This document shows positions 1 to 7,629 of a DNA stretch of 13,425 nucleotides, piece by piece. The stretch is from JBKHBT01 sp046542255 (lineage in GTDB: Bacteria > UBP14 > UBA6098 > JBKHBT01). The stretch covers positions 1-13,425 of the forward strand of contig JBKHBT010000092.1 of NCBI GenBank assembly GCA_046542255.1, written 5' to 3'. The stretch's first letter is position 1, and each line of letters begins with the position of its first letter. Both the position numbers and the translations under genes were made by a program. A model generated the notes under the pieces. The model was not told the origin of the DNA. It saw only the letters and a program-made list of their open reading frames with translations, and searched no databases.

Positions 1-20
1 AGCTTAAAAATGCCGTGCAC

Positions 21-45
21 GTTTTTTGGCCAAAGGCCAAAAAAC
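21..45. terminator. Second hairpin in tandem at the operon end
   Basis: A perfect 11-bp inverted repeat (21-31 with 35-45) with a three-base loop reads GTTTTTTGGCC, AAA, GGCCAAAAAAC on the plus strand. The T-run is in the 5' arm on both strands, so it is not a textbook intrinsic terminator by itself. In the minus transcript its T-run doubles as the T-tract of the hairpin at 52-82. A short T5 run follows at 10-6. It shares the apex CCAAAGG with the neighbouring hairpin. It may be a backup terminator or a 3'-end stabilising structure. Confidence 0.4.
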
Positions 46-51
46 TGCTTA

Positions 52-82
52 GCTTGAAATGCTCCAAAGGAGCATTTCAAGC
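52..82 (-). terminator. Hairpin at end of operon, probable terminator
   Basis: A perfect 14-bp inverted repeat (52-65 with 69-82) closes on a three-base loop, AAA on the plus strand and TTT on the minus strand. Read in the direction of the operon, the stem is followed by seven bases and then a run of six T at 44-39. That resembles an intrinsic terminator, although the T-run starts a little late. The stop codon of the endolysin gene (79-77) lies inside the stem. It is the last element after the last gene, so termination of the late operon is the natural role. I have not computed folding energies. Confidence 0.6.
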
Positions 83-490
83 CATCCAACGGACATGTTG
101 CCCTCTTGTATCGATATGCATGAAATTAGATTTTTCATAATATCCTACTCCACCATTTCGTCCAATAATTCTATCGCAGATATCGAAGAAAGTATCATAA
201 TCGAGTTCTTTTGGGCATCTGATATCCAGAGCATCGCCATGAATATGCCGAGAATCGGCAGAGCCTCCGATCTCATCATTCCAAAATTTGCATCGGCAGG
301 CAGATGTTATTATAAGTGGTATTTCTCTGCCTATTACCTTTGCTATTTCCGTTCTTATTTTTTCAAAAGCTGTAGCTGTCTCAATCGAAAAATCGTTGGT
401 ATAGCTCCCAAAACCACAACCGCAGTGGCAGACAATCTCTGCAAGTTTGATATGGCTCGATATATTATAATCCAGGATATTTTTAATCAT
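77..490 (-). CDS. Endolysin, M15-family D,D-peptidase
   Basis: A probable peptidoglycan hydrolase that cleaves peptide crosslinks and frees progeny virions at the end of infection. The 137-residue protein carries the zinc-binding signature of Peptidase_M15_3-type enzymes: S80-x-H82-x-x-G85-x-A87-x-D89 and a second site at H125-I-D127. The predicted zinc ligands are therefore H82, D89 and H125. The N-terminal segment CHCGCG (residues 21-26) is also typical of phage members of this family. There is no signal peptide, so it should need a holin or another export route. The start at 490 is chosen because its ATG overlaps the TGA of the upstream gene as ATGA, suggesting translational coupling. An in-frame ATG at 502 would add four residues, but its GAAGG motif directly abuts it with no spacer. 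It is the last gene of the operon. Function is confident; the exact bond cut is not known. Confidence 0.88.
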   Translation of the reverse strand: MIKNILDYNISSHIKLAEIVCHCGCGFGSYTNDFSIETATAFEKIRTEIAKVIGREIPLIITSACRCKFWNDEIGGSADSRHIHGDALDIRCPKELDYDTFFDICDRIIGRNGGVGYYEKSNFMHIDTRGQHVRWMA

Positions 491-795
491 ATAACAGGCC
501 ATCCTTCAAAAAGCATAAAAAGTGTATCTGCATAGTATATGCTATCGTATTCGATGATAAGCACCAATGAATCTAAATATGAATAGCCTAAATGATCACA
601 ATAGCAGTATATACCGGAAGTAGCGGAAAAGTTAAGAGTTGTATCTCGTTCAATCGAATTCACATATCTGACATAGCCTGGGGTTTTTTGCTCGGTTGTA
701 GGGACGTTTTTATCATCGACCTCGACAAACCCATTATGTATATCGATTGCAGAAATCGCAATTATTAGCAATAATATCAGTGAGAACCTCTCCAT
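487..795 (-). CDS. Small exported protein next to endolysin, unknown function
   Basis: A 102-residue protein that I do not recognise. It begins with a hydrophobic segment (residues 5-17, SLILLLIIAISAI) behind a short charged start, which reads as a signal peptide or a single membrane anchor. The remaining roughly 80 residues are polar, with two cysteines close together (YCYCD) and the motifs DSLVLI, YDSIYYADTLF near the C-terminus. The start is firm: AGGAG sits seven bases upstream, and the ATG shares one base with the TAA of the preceding gene (TAATG). The gene overlaps the endolysin start by four bases. That position suggests a lysis accessory role such as spanin or holin-like partner, but there is no lipobox cysteine and no second membrane segment to settle it. 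It could equally be a small virion protein related to the exported fibre upstream. Confidence 0.75.
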   Translation of the reverse strand: MERFSLILLLIIAISAIDIHNGFVEVDDKNVPTTEQKTPGYVRYVNSIERDTTLNFSATSGIYCYCDHLGYSYLDSLVLIIEYDSIYYADTLFMLFEGWPVI

Positions 796-3092
796 TATTT
801 TTCTCCTATCTTAAATGTATCTGTGCCAGTTATCACAAATAGCGAATCTCCGGCAGTGTACCATTTCTTTAAGAATATGCCACTGCCCGAAGAAAGCGAA
901 TCAAAGGAAGCACCGCCGTTGATATGAATATTATTAGTACCTGCAATAAAGGATGTGTCATCTTCTACCCAAAATTTAAGAGTATCATTACTGGCATTAT
1001 CTAACAACTGCATTTTTTGCCCATTTCTTATTGTTATATTGTCATCTGTTAGAAGTCCAGCCCCTGAAATATCGACATCGTCAAAACCCTTAATACGCAA
1101 AATATCATTGTCATCATCTTGAACGATGATCGAATCTCCTGTATTTGTAATAGTCATAGAATCAGTTGAATCTTCACTCGCAATATGAAACGGCATCCAT
1201 GTTTTATTTACAAAACTCGCTGATAAATCTATGGTATCCATTGTGCCAACTGGAAAGCAAACAACAGTGTCTTGATAATAGTATCCATTCCGCCAATAAC
1301 CAGCAAATTCATAACATACAGTGTCTTCACTGAAAGAAGAGCCACAATCAGGCAAGTAGTTATTTTGCCCTAAGTACCAAACTGCTGTATCCGAAGAATC
1401 ACTGCATGTAACCAGTAAACTACACGCCGGTAATATAATAGAGTCCTGGAAATTCCATACACATTCAGGAATGCTATCAGCAGCAGGGTACTGCAAAGCA
1501 ATTATCATATTTGCACCAACAATAGGATCTTCATAAGAATGCACACCGGTATGAATAAATATAGGGTCGTGATAATTTATCGATGTCGGCCTAATTGTAT
1601 AAACATTGGCACTATAAGAATCACCAATTACTGTATCGAGTTCAAAAATCTGCCCTCCTATGCTAATGTACGGCATATAATCATCGCTTGCGTCTATAAT
1701 TACCCAACTTGGCATAGTTTCCTGAAAAAAGTCGAGTTCTGTACTACTAAAATAATCAGACATATCGATTGTCTTCTCAAATCGAATATTTTTTGCATAA
1801 TGTTCATAAGATGCGCCAATGCCATCCGGCCAGTCGGTTAAAGCAGCTGGAAAATCGGTAGAAGTCCATATTCCTGGATTTTCGTATGGTACGATATAAT
1901 CTAATGGCTCTGTATAGCTATTTTCATAGTTATTCAAAGTGTCAAAATATGGATGATTAATATTTCGAGTCCATAGCGACCAAAGGCCCTCTGGATTAGA
2001 TGTATATTCTGGATACATAATAGAATCGACAGACACGTATCCAGTGTCATTGGTCATGATTGTATAGCTTCCAAATAGATCAGCTATTTTGTCCTGCACA
2101 TCGCTCATATATGGAATATGATCTTCAGAGCTTGCCTGAATAGCATTAGCTCCGCCCTGGCTTGCTCTTATGATATGGCTTATAGCAGTATCGACATTCT
2201 CGGTTCTTTCACCGCCAGAGTAATAGGTTTTCCATGTATTATCGATGGATAGAAAGGGCTTCATAGTATCCGCAAGGCTTAAAAAACTGCCATACGAAGT
2301 ATCGCAATCACAGCCTCGAACCCATACACCATTAGAAATTTCACTATCATTAAAAAGCAGCAATGTATCATTGTAATCTATGAACTCATAAGTTCCTTCA
2401 TTGTCCCTATAAACCCAAAATCCTGTATAGTAATCATTATAAGTCGTATCTATATCAAAATTTTGTATAATAGTATCACAATCCCAGCAAACATCGCCAT
2501 GATAATGTATTTCTCCAGAAAAGACAATATCACAGGTATCATTAGTATTTGGATAGGTAACTTGCCAAACATCATAAGAACTCGAATCTTCCCAATACCA
2601 CCACCATACCTGCCTAACACTATCACAAAATGTGCAATAGCTTGAATCATATGGACTTGTAGTAGTATCGATAGCGACAAGCGTACTTTCACAAACCGAA
2701 GTTACTTCGCTTGTAAACCAAAGCCCATTGCCATTTTGCACATTCACAGTATCCGAAGCTACAAAACTTGCCGAATCGATACTTATTGAACCTTCAAATT
2801 CACACGGCACGGGTATTCTAAGAGTATCGCCATTATAATCGATAGTTGCGAAGCAGCTATACGAAAAAATAGTATCTGGACAGCAATATTCCAGCGTAGT
2901 ATCTGGAAAAGTTACCCCCGGTTTATGCAGCAAATACCTATCGGCACAAATGTCATTGGCATTGTAATCGGCCGTATTGCCACCTTTCCATGTTTGGCCA
3001 AATGCTACATTCACCACAAAAAGGACAAATGCCATGATAAAGACAGCAGCAGCCATCCAAAACCAGTCATTTTCTCTTAATCTCATTCTCAT
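795..3092 (-). CDS. Large cysteine-rich exported fibre-like protein
   Basis: A 765-residue protein of unknown family. Residues 10-31 are strongly hydrophobic and end in VAFG before Gln33, a plausible signal peptidase site, so it looks exported or membrane-anchored, which is unusual for a tail protein. Residues 33 to about 270 are rich in Asp, Thr, Tyr and aromatic residues, and hold 13 of the roughly 19 cysteines, some in close pairs (YCCPD, CTFC, CWDC, GCDC). A second cysteine group lies at about 535-620. The last 110 residues resemble the repetitive beta shaft and tip of a phage fibre (ISGAGLLTDDNITIRNG, then DSLFVITGTDTF near the end). AAGGAG lies seven bases before the ATG. The gene follows the tail fibre with a three-base gap. 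The base composition is locally AT-rich: 20 of 60 bases at 2461-2520 are G or C. Possible roles are a receptor-binding fibre, a surface adhesin or a cell-envelope modifier; the sequence does not decide. Confidence 0.82.
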   Translation of the reverse strand: MRMRLRENDWFWMAAAVFIMAFVLFVVNVAFGQTWKGGNTADYNANDICADRYLLHKPGVTFPDTTLEYCCPDTIFSYSCFATIDYNGDTLRIPVPCEFEGSISIDSASFVASDTVNVQNGNGLWFTSEVTSVCESTLVAIDTTTSPYDSSYCTFCDSVRQVWWWYWEDSSSYDVWQVTYPNTNDTCDIVFSGEIHYHGDVCWDCDTIIQNFDIDTTYNDYYTGFWVYRDNEGTYEFIDYNDTLLLFNDSEISNGVWVRGCDCDTSYGSFLSLADTMKPFLSIDNTWKTYYSGGERTENVDTAISHIIRASQGGANAIQASSEDHIPYMSDVQDKIADLFGSYTIMTNDTGYVSVDSIMYPEYTSNPEGLWSLWTRNINHPYFDTLNNYENSYTEPLDYIVPYENPGIWTSTDFPAALTDWPDGIGASYEHYAKNIRFEKTIDMSDYFSSTELDFFQETMPSWVIIDASDDYMPYISIGGQIFELDTVIGDSYSANVYTIRPTSINYHDPIFIHTGVHSYEDPIVGANMIIALQYPAADSIPECVWNFQDSIILPACSLLVTCSDSSDTAVWYLGQNNYLPDCGSSFSEDTVCYEFAGYWRNGYYYQDTVVCFPVGTMDTIDLSASFVNKTWMPFHIASEDSTDSMTITNTGDSIIVQDDDNDILRIKGFDDVDISGAGLLTDDNITIRNGQKMQLLDNASNDTLKFWVEDDTSFIAGTNNIHINGGASFDSLSSGSGIFLKKWYTAGDSLFVITGTDTFKIGEK

Positions 3093-3095
3093 TTA

Positions 3096-4448
3096 TTAGC
3101 TCCTTATGTCAAATTTGATTTGTACGGTATAATGTCCCATGCCCTTAGGATCGAGCGACCAGATTTGAAGATCATCGCCATCATCGACATTGATGCTTAG
3201 TTCGTTTGCACTTCCTCTTTGTGTTGCACTGGATACGGTTAAACTGCCACTTTCACCGCCAGTTGTAGAATAATATTTCACAGTAGCCGTCCCGGACATC
3301 GCAGAACCACTTCGTACTTTGATTTCTTTGATTGTTATATCATCCATCGGTGACCATATCAGATAGTTGTCATCAGGCACGCCATTGGCTTCACCGCTGC
3401 AAGTCGGAAATTCCTCATCGCTATCGATATGCTCCGAACCTTTTAGATTGCCCGTGTAGTTGCTTAGTGAGATACTATCGAGAGTAATAATCTGTTCCTG
3501 GCGATAGGACGGTATGATTACGCCGGTTTGGCATATGGCTGACCATTGAATCGAAGCATCCGCACGGCCTTTTGCGCCGATTGCATAATACAGAACCAGG
3601 TCATCATCGGTATTGATTGCAATATCGAATCGCCTTGTGCCATAATTGATATTGAAAAATGGCGAACCGATACGGCTTTGATGCTCAAGGTTGCTCAAAG
3701 ATGGAGTAGTTTCATAGTCATGCTTCCAAAGGAATTTGACATAGTATTCTATGCCTGTTACATCCTGCTCATCCCAGTAGATATCGACACCGATTTCACC
3801 GGAAAGGTCATTGATATTCGTGGGAGTACTCGCCGAGCCAGTCTCAAGCGCATCGATACGGCTTTCATGGTCATCGAGAATATCGCCTACATTGCTGATA
3901 GCATCGATAGTATGCGAGATTGCGGTTGCTTCATGTGCGCCTGTTTCCTTATCGAGATGGGCTTTTAGGCTATCATCGAGGTCTTTGTCCCATTCATCGC
4001 CGGCATCGTTTTGGCCGGAGATATTATCAAGGGCTTCATCTAATGTTTCGCCATATCGCCCCTGGTCTTCGATTGCAATTTGAATCTGGCTATGCTTATG
4101 CATCAAATCGCTATCTATCGATTCGATATGATTTTGCGCATCCAATGTACCATGAAAGATATTTTCATAAGGTGATAGAGTAGCGTAACCTTCCACTGTG
4201 TCATGTTTCATTATTCGATATTTGCCCGCCGGTATTTCCTTTGTGAAATACGATGCTTCATAATCACCGCTTTCATCGGGCTCGCCTAATGGGATTTCTT
4301 CGAGCATATACCATCCATTTGTGTTCTCATCGAAAGGCAAAGCCGGGTCGGCATAGCTACCTGCCTGGTATCGGCAAGCAAAAAGCCCATCGAAAATACC
4401 CGATGTGCTCGGATATGCAAATATTAGTCTTGACAATGATGCTGCCAT
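3096..4448 (-). CDS. Tail fibre / receptor-binding protein candidate
   Basis: A 450-residue protein with fibre-like architecture. The first roughly 105 residues form a compact N-terminal domain (contains AGKYRIMKHDTVEGY) that probably attaches to the tail tip. Residues about 110-205 are helical and charged, with HKHSQIQIAIEDQ, EALDNI, LDDHESRIDALE, and look like a coiled-coil trimer shaft. Residues about 215-320 and 330-450 are beta-rich and Gly/Ser/Thr-rich, as in receptor-binding heads or carbohydrate-binding beta-sandwich domains. AAGGAG lies four bases before the ATG. The gene follows the tail-tip genes and precedes the exported fibre, which is where siphophages usually encode fibres. I do not recognise a specific family, and host range cannot be read from it. 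Confidence 0.72.
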   Translation of the reverse strand: MAASLSRLIFAYPSTSGIFDGLFACRYQAGSYADPALPFDENTNGWYMLEEIPLGEPDESGDYEASYFTKEIPAGKYRIMKHDTVEGYATLSPYENIFHGTLDAQNHIESIDSDLMHKHSQIQIAIEDQGRYGETLDEALDNISGQNDAGDEWDKDLDDSLKAHLDKETGAHEATAISHTIDAISNVGDILDDHESRIDALETGSASTPTNINDLSGEIGVDIYWDEQDVTGIEYYVKFLWKHDYETTPSLSNLEHQSRIGSPFFNINYGTRRFDIAINTDDDLVLYYAIGAKGRADASIQWSAICQTGVIIPSYRQEQIITLDSISLSNYTGNLKGSEHIDSDEEFPTCSGEANGVPDDNYLIWSPMDDITIKEIKVRSGSAMSGTATVKYYSTTGGESGSLTVSSATQRGSANELSINVDDGDDLQIWSLDPKGMGHYTVQIKFDIRS

Positions 4449-4474
4449 TTTTCTCCTTCATATTCGATTTTTTG

Positions 4475-4480
4475 ATTATA
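4475..4480 (-). promoter_or_regulatory. Possible -10 element TATAAT
   Basis: The 52-base gap before the tail fibre gene contains a perfect TATAAT on the minus strand, 27 bases upstream of the ATG. No convincing -35 hexamer stands 16-18 bases further up, and AT-rich spacers produce such matches by chance. It could be a secondary promoter for the fibre and lysis genes. The gap is notable because the genes immediately before it overlap. I see no hairpin here. Confidence 0.2.
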
Positions 4481-4500
4481 TTTATTCCAATTTAAGAAAA

Positions 4501-5118
4501 TTAGTCGTTGATTACTATTTCCGGTGTCCTGATATGCGAATCAGTAAATAGCGATCCGCCGGCTATTTTCCCGATAAGCCTTGCTGCTTTTGGAAGTGTC
4601 GGCCTTTCGAATTTTTGTGTGCCATCGGCAATAAGAATTATACTAAATTTCTTATAGCCCATATATTTTCTTCCAAGATATTGCGGTTGTATCTTATCAG
4701 CCGGCATCATAATTTTGATTCCGGGCCGTGTGCTATCCCCTGGTGGATAGAAAATAAAAGAGAGCCGGGACTCTATGCCGGAACTACCGAAAATATGCGA
4801 AGACCCGGTCATATGATAGATAAGATTCATTAGCTGAAGCCATCTCTCACGCCCAGCGAAATCCATATTAACTAACCAATAAGGCTCCCATGAGGATACC
4901 TTTTCGATATGCCTACCCGAAAGCGTTTTATATGAATATTCGACCCTCTTCGGCCGCCAGTTAACCGGCGATATATGGAAATGGCCATCATCGAATTTGA
5001 AAATGTCATATAGACTTCTTCCGGTATTAATAACGATTTTGGCTTCGTACACCTTACTCGCACTTATTGCTCTTGAATTTTCTATATTGCCCAAAAATGG
5101 CCTTGCTATCTCAGTCAT
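4501..5118 (-). CDS. Tail-tip / baseplate protein, unknown family
   Basis: A 205-residue protein that I do not recognise by family. It has no signal peptide or membrane segment. The sequence is a mix of beta-strand-like segments with several aromatic and basic patches (RVEYSYKTLSGR, RKYMGYKKFSIILIADG), consistent with a globular structural protein. Its place between the hub gene and the tail fibre suggests a tail-tip, distal tail or fibre-anchoring role; in many siphophages this slot holds a baseplate protein that joins hub and fibres. The start is well supported: AAGGAG lies seven bases upstream, and the ATG overlaps the hub stop codon as ATGA, implying coupled translation and similar dosage. 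The structural role is inferred from position only. Confidence 0.65.
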   Translation of the reverse strand: MTEIARPFLGNIENSRAISASKVYEAKIVINTGRSLYDIFKFDDGHFHISPVNWRPKRVEYSYKTLSGRHIEKVSSWEPYWLVNMDFAGRERWLQLMNLIYHMTGSSHIFGSSGIESRLSFIFYPPGDSTRPGIKIMMPADKIQPQYLGRKYMGYKKFSIILIADGTQKFERPTLPKAARLIGKIAGGSLFTDSHIRTPEIVIND

Positions 5119-6869
5119 TCTATATCTCCTTCGATTATTATCCTTGATAAGGCTCCATCATCGCCAGTATATAGCTCTCTTTCTATAACTAGCCCCGTCT
5201 GCTCGCCTTCTTCATCCGAAATAATCAGCCGGTCGCCGATATTGATTTCGATAGCCTTCTGAAATGGCAACATAAAAACCCTTCGCCGCCGTGGGCTGGA
5301 ATAATGCTGCCTATAATATCTCCTGATTGCACCCATTACAGTATGCTCACCAAAAGGATTCTCGCTATCATCGCTCATTCCAATTGCAGAAAGCGATATA
5401 GAAGGCATCTCGAATGCGATATTCACAAAGCTACGCTCATATAGCTCTTCGGATATATAGTCGCTGGAAATCCGATGTTCTCGAATAAAGCCACTTCGAG
5501 GCATCAAGAATATTTCGCCAAAGCGGGCATAGATACATCCATCGACAAGTTGCGCAAGGTCCGAAAGCATATCGAAAAGTGATGTGCCAGCCGGATAGCG
5601 GATATTATTTATCATGAAATATGCACTATCTGTCGTAAACCAGAATTGCTCGCGAAATCCCAGATAATAATAGACAATATCGCCCCGCCCCTGATATACA
5701 GGTATCGGATTGCCCGAGCTTTCTAATTCTGGGACTTCGGCCTCAAGCTCTTCTATGCCATCAAAATCCACGACATGTAAATTCCCCGATAGGTAGTAAC
5801 CGACTTTCTCCTCGCCAAGCAGAAATATCGAATCATCCTCGCTGACTGGCAAATCTATCGAGCCAAGTAATCTATCCGATGATGGAGCGTATTTTTCAAG
5901 AGTCTTCCTGCCTGAATCGCTGGCTTTTTCCAAATAATAGTACCTGCCATCTGCATGGACCGGATCATCGAAAAGGGAATATGACCCATCGCTTCTTATC
6001 AATATCCTATTATGTGCATCATCGGGGAAATCGGGATATTCAACGCTTCTGAAACTGCCATCCAGCTCCGCTATAATTACTCTTCCGAGATGAAAAATGG
6101 CCATATGTCCAGCGCACAGATTAGCCCTTATGAATTTTGCATTAGGCGATCGCCAGCTCGGCACAGGCTCTGTCGGCGATTCTGGCATGACGAAGATATT
6201 CCTGATATAGTCGGCCGAAGTCTGCGAGTTGATCTCCCAGATGCTATAGAGTATCCTGCCATATGGTTCCACATCGCCATCATAACGACAATAGATTGCA
6301 TAATATTGGCCACTTCGATAATCATAAATAAAGTCCTCGATTTGCTGTTCGATTTTCATATTCATTTCAAATGGCGAAAGCGCGATATCATCATCGAAAA
6401 AGATGCCGCTTAGCCCGGGCTGGTATTTTGAATTCAATTGCTCGAGAAGCGCTTGCATAATCTCATGCAATGAATGCATTCCGCCCTTTATCGTTATATC
6501 ATTTGCCAGTTTTGCCCTATTTGTTCTGGCAAGGTTATTGCGCAAGATGATTTTCACAATTTTGGGTTTGCTATCATCATAAACCGGCTCATAGCGAAAA
6601 GCATCGCCACGAAAAAGCTCGATATCATTGTAGCTTATGGTGATACAAATTCCGTCCGCACCATCTGCTCGTGATAGGAAATCGAAAAATCCATCATGAT
6701 TTGTCGCCTTTATACTGATATCATCTGCGAAAAAAGCGAATCTTCCGACTTCGAGCCTCTGGCTTATCGCACTTAGGCTATCTTTATGGATTCTGCCCGT
6801 TATATCTATAGTTTCCGATGGTAGATGGCTGCTTCGAGGGTAGAGCTTTTGCATCCTGGCCGATATCAT
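5115..6869 (-). CDS. Baseplate hub / tail-tip protein with inserted propeller-like region
   Basis: A 584-residue protein best read as a siphovirus tail hub, the piece that caps the tube and carries fibres. The first roughly 130 residues (GRIHKDSLSAISQRLEVG, SIKATNHDGFFDFL) match the hub pattern of a beta domain that positions the tube ring. Residues about 428-465 (GTSLFDMLSDLAQLVDG, then EIFLMPRSG) and the C-terminus (INIGDRLIISDEEGEQTGLV) are also typical of hub proteins. Between them, residues about 230-420 look like repeated short beta blades (IAELDGSF, RILIRSDGSYSLFDD, DGRYYYLEKAS, LGEEKVGYYLSG, GDIVYYYLGF), suggesting an inserted beta-propeller-like domain. The start is the ATG at 6869: GGAGG sits six bases upstream and the ATG shares a base with the stop of the previous gene (TGATG). 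A TTG directly before it is less likely. The hub call is moderate; the propeller is inferred. Confidence 0.72.
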   Translation of the reverse strand: MISARMQKLYPRSSHLPSETIDITGRIHKDSLSAISQRLEVGRFAFFADDISIKATNHDGFFDFLSRADGADGICITISYNDIELFRGDAFRYEPVYDDSKPKIVKIILRNNLARTNRAKLANDITIKGGMHSLHEIMQALLEQLNSKYQPGLSGIFFDDDIALSPFEMNMKIEQQIEDFIYDYRSGQYYAIYCRYDGDVEPYGRILYSIWEINSQTSADYIRNIFVMPESPTEPVPSWRSPNAKFIRANLCAGHMAIFHLGRVIIAELDGSFRSVEYPDFPDDAHNRILIRSDGSYSLFDDPVHADGRYYYLEKASDSGRKTLEKYAPSSDRLLGSIDLPVSEDDSIFLLGEEKVGYYLSGNLHVVDFDGIEELEAEVPELESSGNPIPVYQGRGDIVYYYLGFREQFWFTTDSAYFMINNIRYPAGTSLFDMLSDLAQLVDGCIYARFGEIFLMPRSGFIREHRISSDYISEELYERSFVNIAFEMPSISLSAIGMSDDSENPFGEHTVMGAIRRYYRQHYSSPRRRRVFMLPFQKAIEINIGDRLIISDEEGEQTGLVIERELYTGDDGALSRIIIEGDIE

Positions 6870-7579
6870 CAAAGCCCTCCCAGAACTGAGCTATCGAAAA
6901 TCCCTCGGCCTCTTGGCAGGGCCAGATTCTGCCCTTTAACATAATCGATAACCATTTTACCGATTTTTCGGCCATCAATGTTGATATCGATATTCTTATT
7001 TTGTATATTGTTATCTATATGTGGTAGGCTAAAACTATCGATACTTTTTGATGTCCTATTCTGATTTGCTGTATGTCTCTTAAGGTTTTGTATATTGTGT
7101 ACATCATAGGCTGGCTGTATTTCTTTATTGGCAGCGATTGGAATATCGTGCTCCGAGAAATCATTGCCGATTCCCATAGCCAAAGGAAAATCGCTATGCA
7201 TTTCCACTAAGATAGACTGCATCTTGTCGAATTTTTCGATAATCGCCTTCATGGCCTTGTTTCTCGGATAGGATAACTGCTCATCGAATGCTCCATCTAT
7301 ATTTTGCATATCTTTATATAAATCTTGTTGACCTGTCGTATTATATAATGACTTATTCTGTATATTGCTATCTTTGTTAAAAACATTAAATTTCCGTATT
7401 ATCGAATCACCCATTATTGGAACATGTTCAGTTATTTCATCAGGCCGATTGGCAGCAAAAGCGTCATCGTCGATGATATCCGGGTAATTCCAGAACCGCA
7501 TCATTTTTTCAAAATAGCTATCTATTCCCAGCGACTCGAGCAGGTTTTCGAGTAGCAATTTCAATGGATTATTTTTCAT
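6869..7579 (-). CDS. Short tape-measure-like tail protein
   Basis: A 236-residue protein in the slot between the tail assembly chaperones and the hub, where the tape-measure protein is expected. The N-terminus is helical (PLKLLLENLLESLGIDSYF), the centre is polar and asparagine-rich with low complexity (HNIQNLKRHTANQNR, NNIQNKNIDINIDG). The C-terminal INIDGRKIGKMVIDYV resembles the small beta-helix unit seen near the C-terminus of many tape-measure proteins. Real tape measures usually exceed 500 residues; by the lambda rule of about 0.15 nm per residue this one would specify a tail of only about 35 nm. The start is the ATG at 7579, with GAGG five bases upstream; a GTG two codons earlier is possible but overlaps the ribosome binding site. 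I see no hydrophobic membrane segment. It may be a true mini tape measure, or a tail protein that follows a lost or relocated one. Confidence 0.6.
   Translation of the reverse strand: MKNNPLKLLLENLLESLGIDSYFEKMMRFWNYPDIIDDDAFAANRPDEITEHVPIMGDSIIRKFNVFNKDSNIQNKSLYNTTGQQDLYKDMQNIDGAFDEQLSYPRNKAMKAIIEKFDKMQSILVEMHSDFPLAMGIGNDFSEHDIPIAANKEIQPAYDVHNIQNLKRHTANQNRTSKSIDSFSLPHIDNNIQNKNIDINIDGRKIGKMVIDYVKGQNLALPRGRGIFDSSVLGGL
6876..6880 (-). promoter_or_regulatory. Ribosome binding site of the hub gene
   Basis: GGAGG (part of GGAGGG) lies six bases before the ATG at 6869, inside the end of the upstream gene. It selects the ATG over the TTG codon three bases earlier. Confidence 0.7.
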
Positions 7580-7584
7580 TGTCA

Positions 7585-7588
7585 CCTC
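7585..7588 (-). promoter_or_regulatory. Ribosome binding site deciding the tape-measure start
   Basis: GAGG is followed by TGACA and then ATG at 7579, a five-base spacing. The GTG at 7585 uses the last G of this site, so initiation there is unlikely. Confidence 0.6.
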
Positions 7589-7596
7589 GCTTTATT

Positions 7597-7620
7597 GCGC
7601 CGGGCCAAACTGCCCGGCGC
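7597..7620. other. Intergenic stem-loop before the tape-measure gene
   Basis: A perfect 9-bp GC-rich inverted repeat, GCGCCGGGC and GCCCGGCGC, with a six-base loop, fills the gap between the chaperone reading frames and the tape-measure gene. Neither strand has a T-run next to it, so it is not an obvious terminator. It lies about eight bases upstream of the ribosome binding site and may stabilise or separate mRNA segments, or reduce readthrough. Confidence 0.75.
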
Positions 7621-7629
7621 ATATTATGA

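Noticed and set aside
14..21. Palindrome CGTGCACG near the left edge as an operator or attachment core
   Set aside because: Eight-base palindromes are frequent by chance and there is no second copy or integrase nearby.
59..535. 158-codon open frame on the plus strand opposite the endolysin
   Set aside because: It overlaps a gene with clear catalytic motifs, has no supporting domain and no operon context; the other plus-strand frames are likewise antisense shadows.
4449..4500. Rho-independent terminator between the tail-tip gene and the fibre gene
   Set aside because: The gap is AT-rich but contains no inverted repeat.
6784..6978. 64-residue minus-strand open frame spanning the tape-measure/hub junction
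   Set aside because: It overlaps both genes in another frame and its start lacks a ribosome binding site, while the TGATG junction of the two real genes is well formed.
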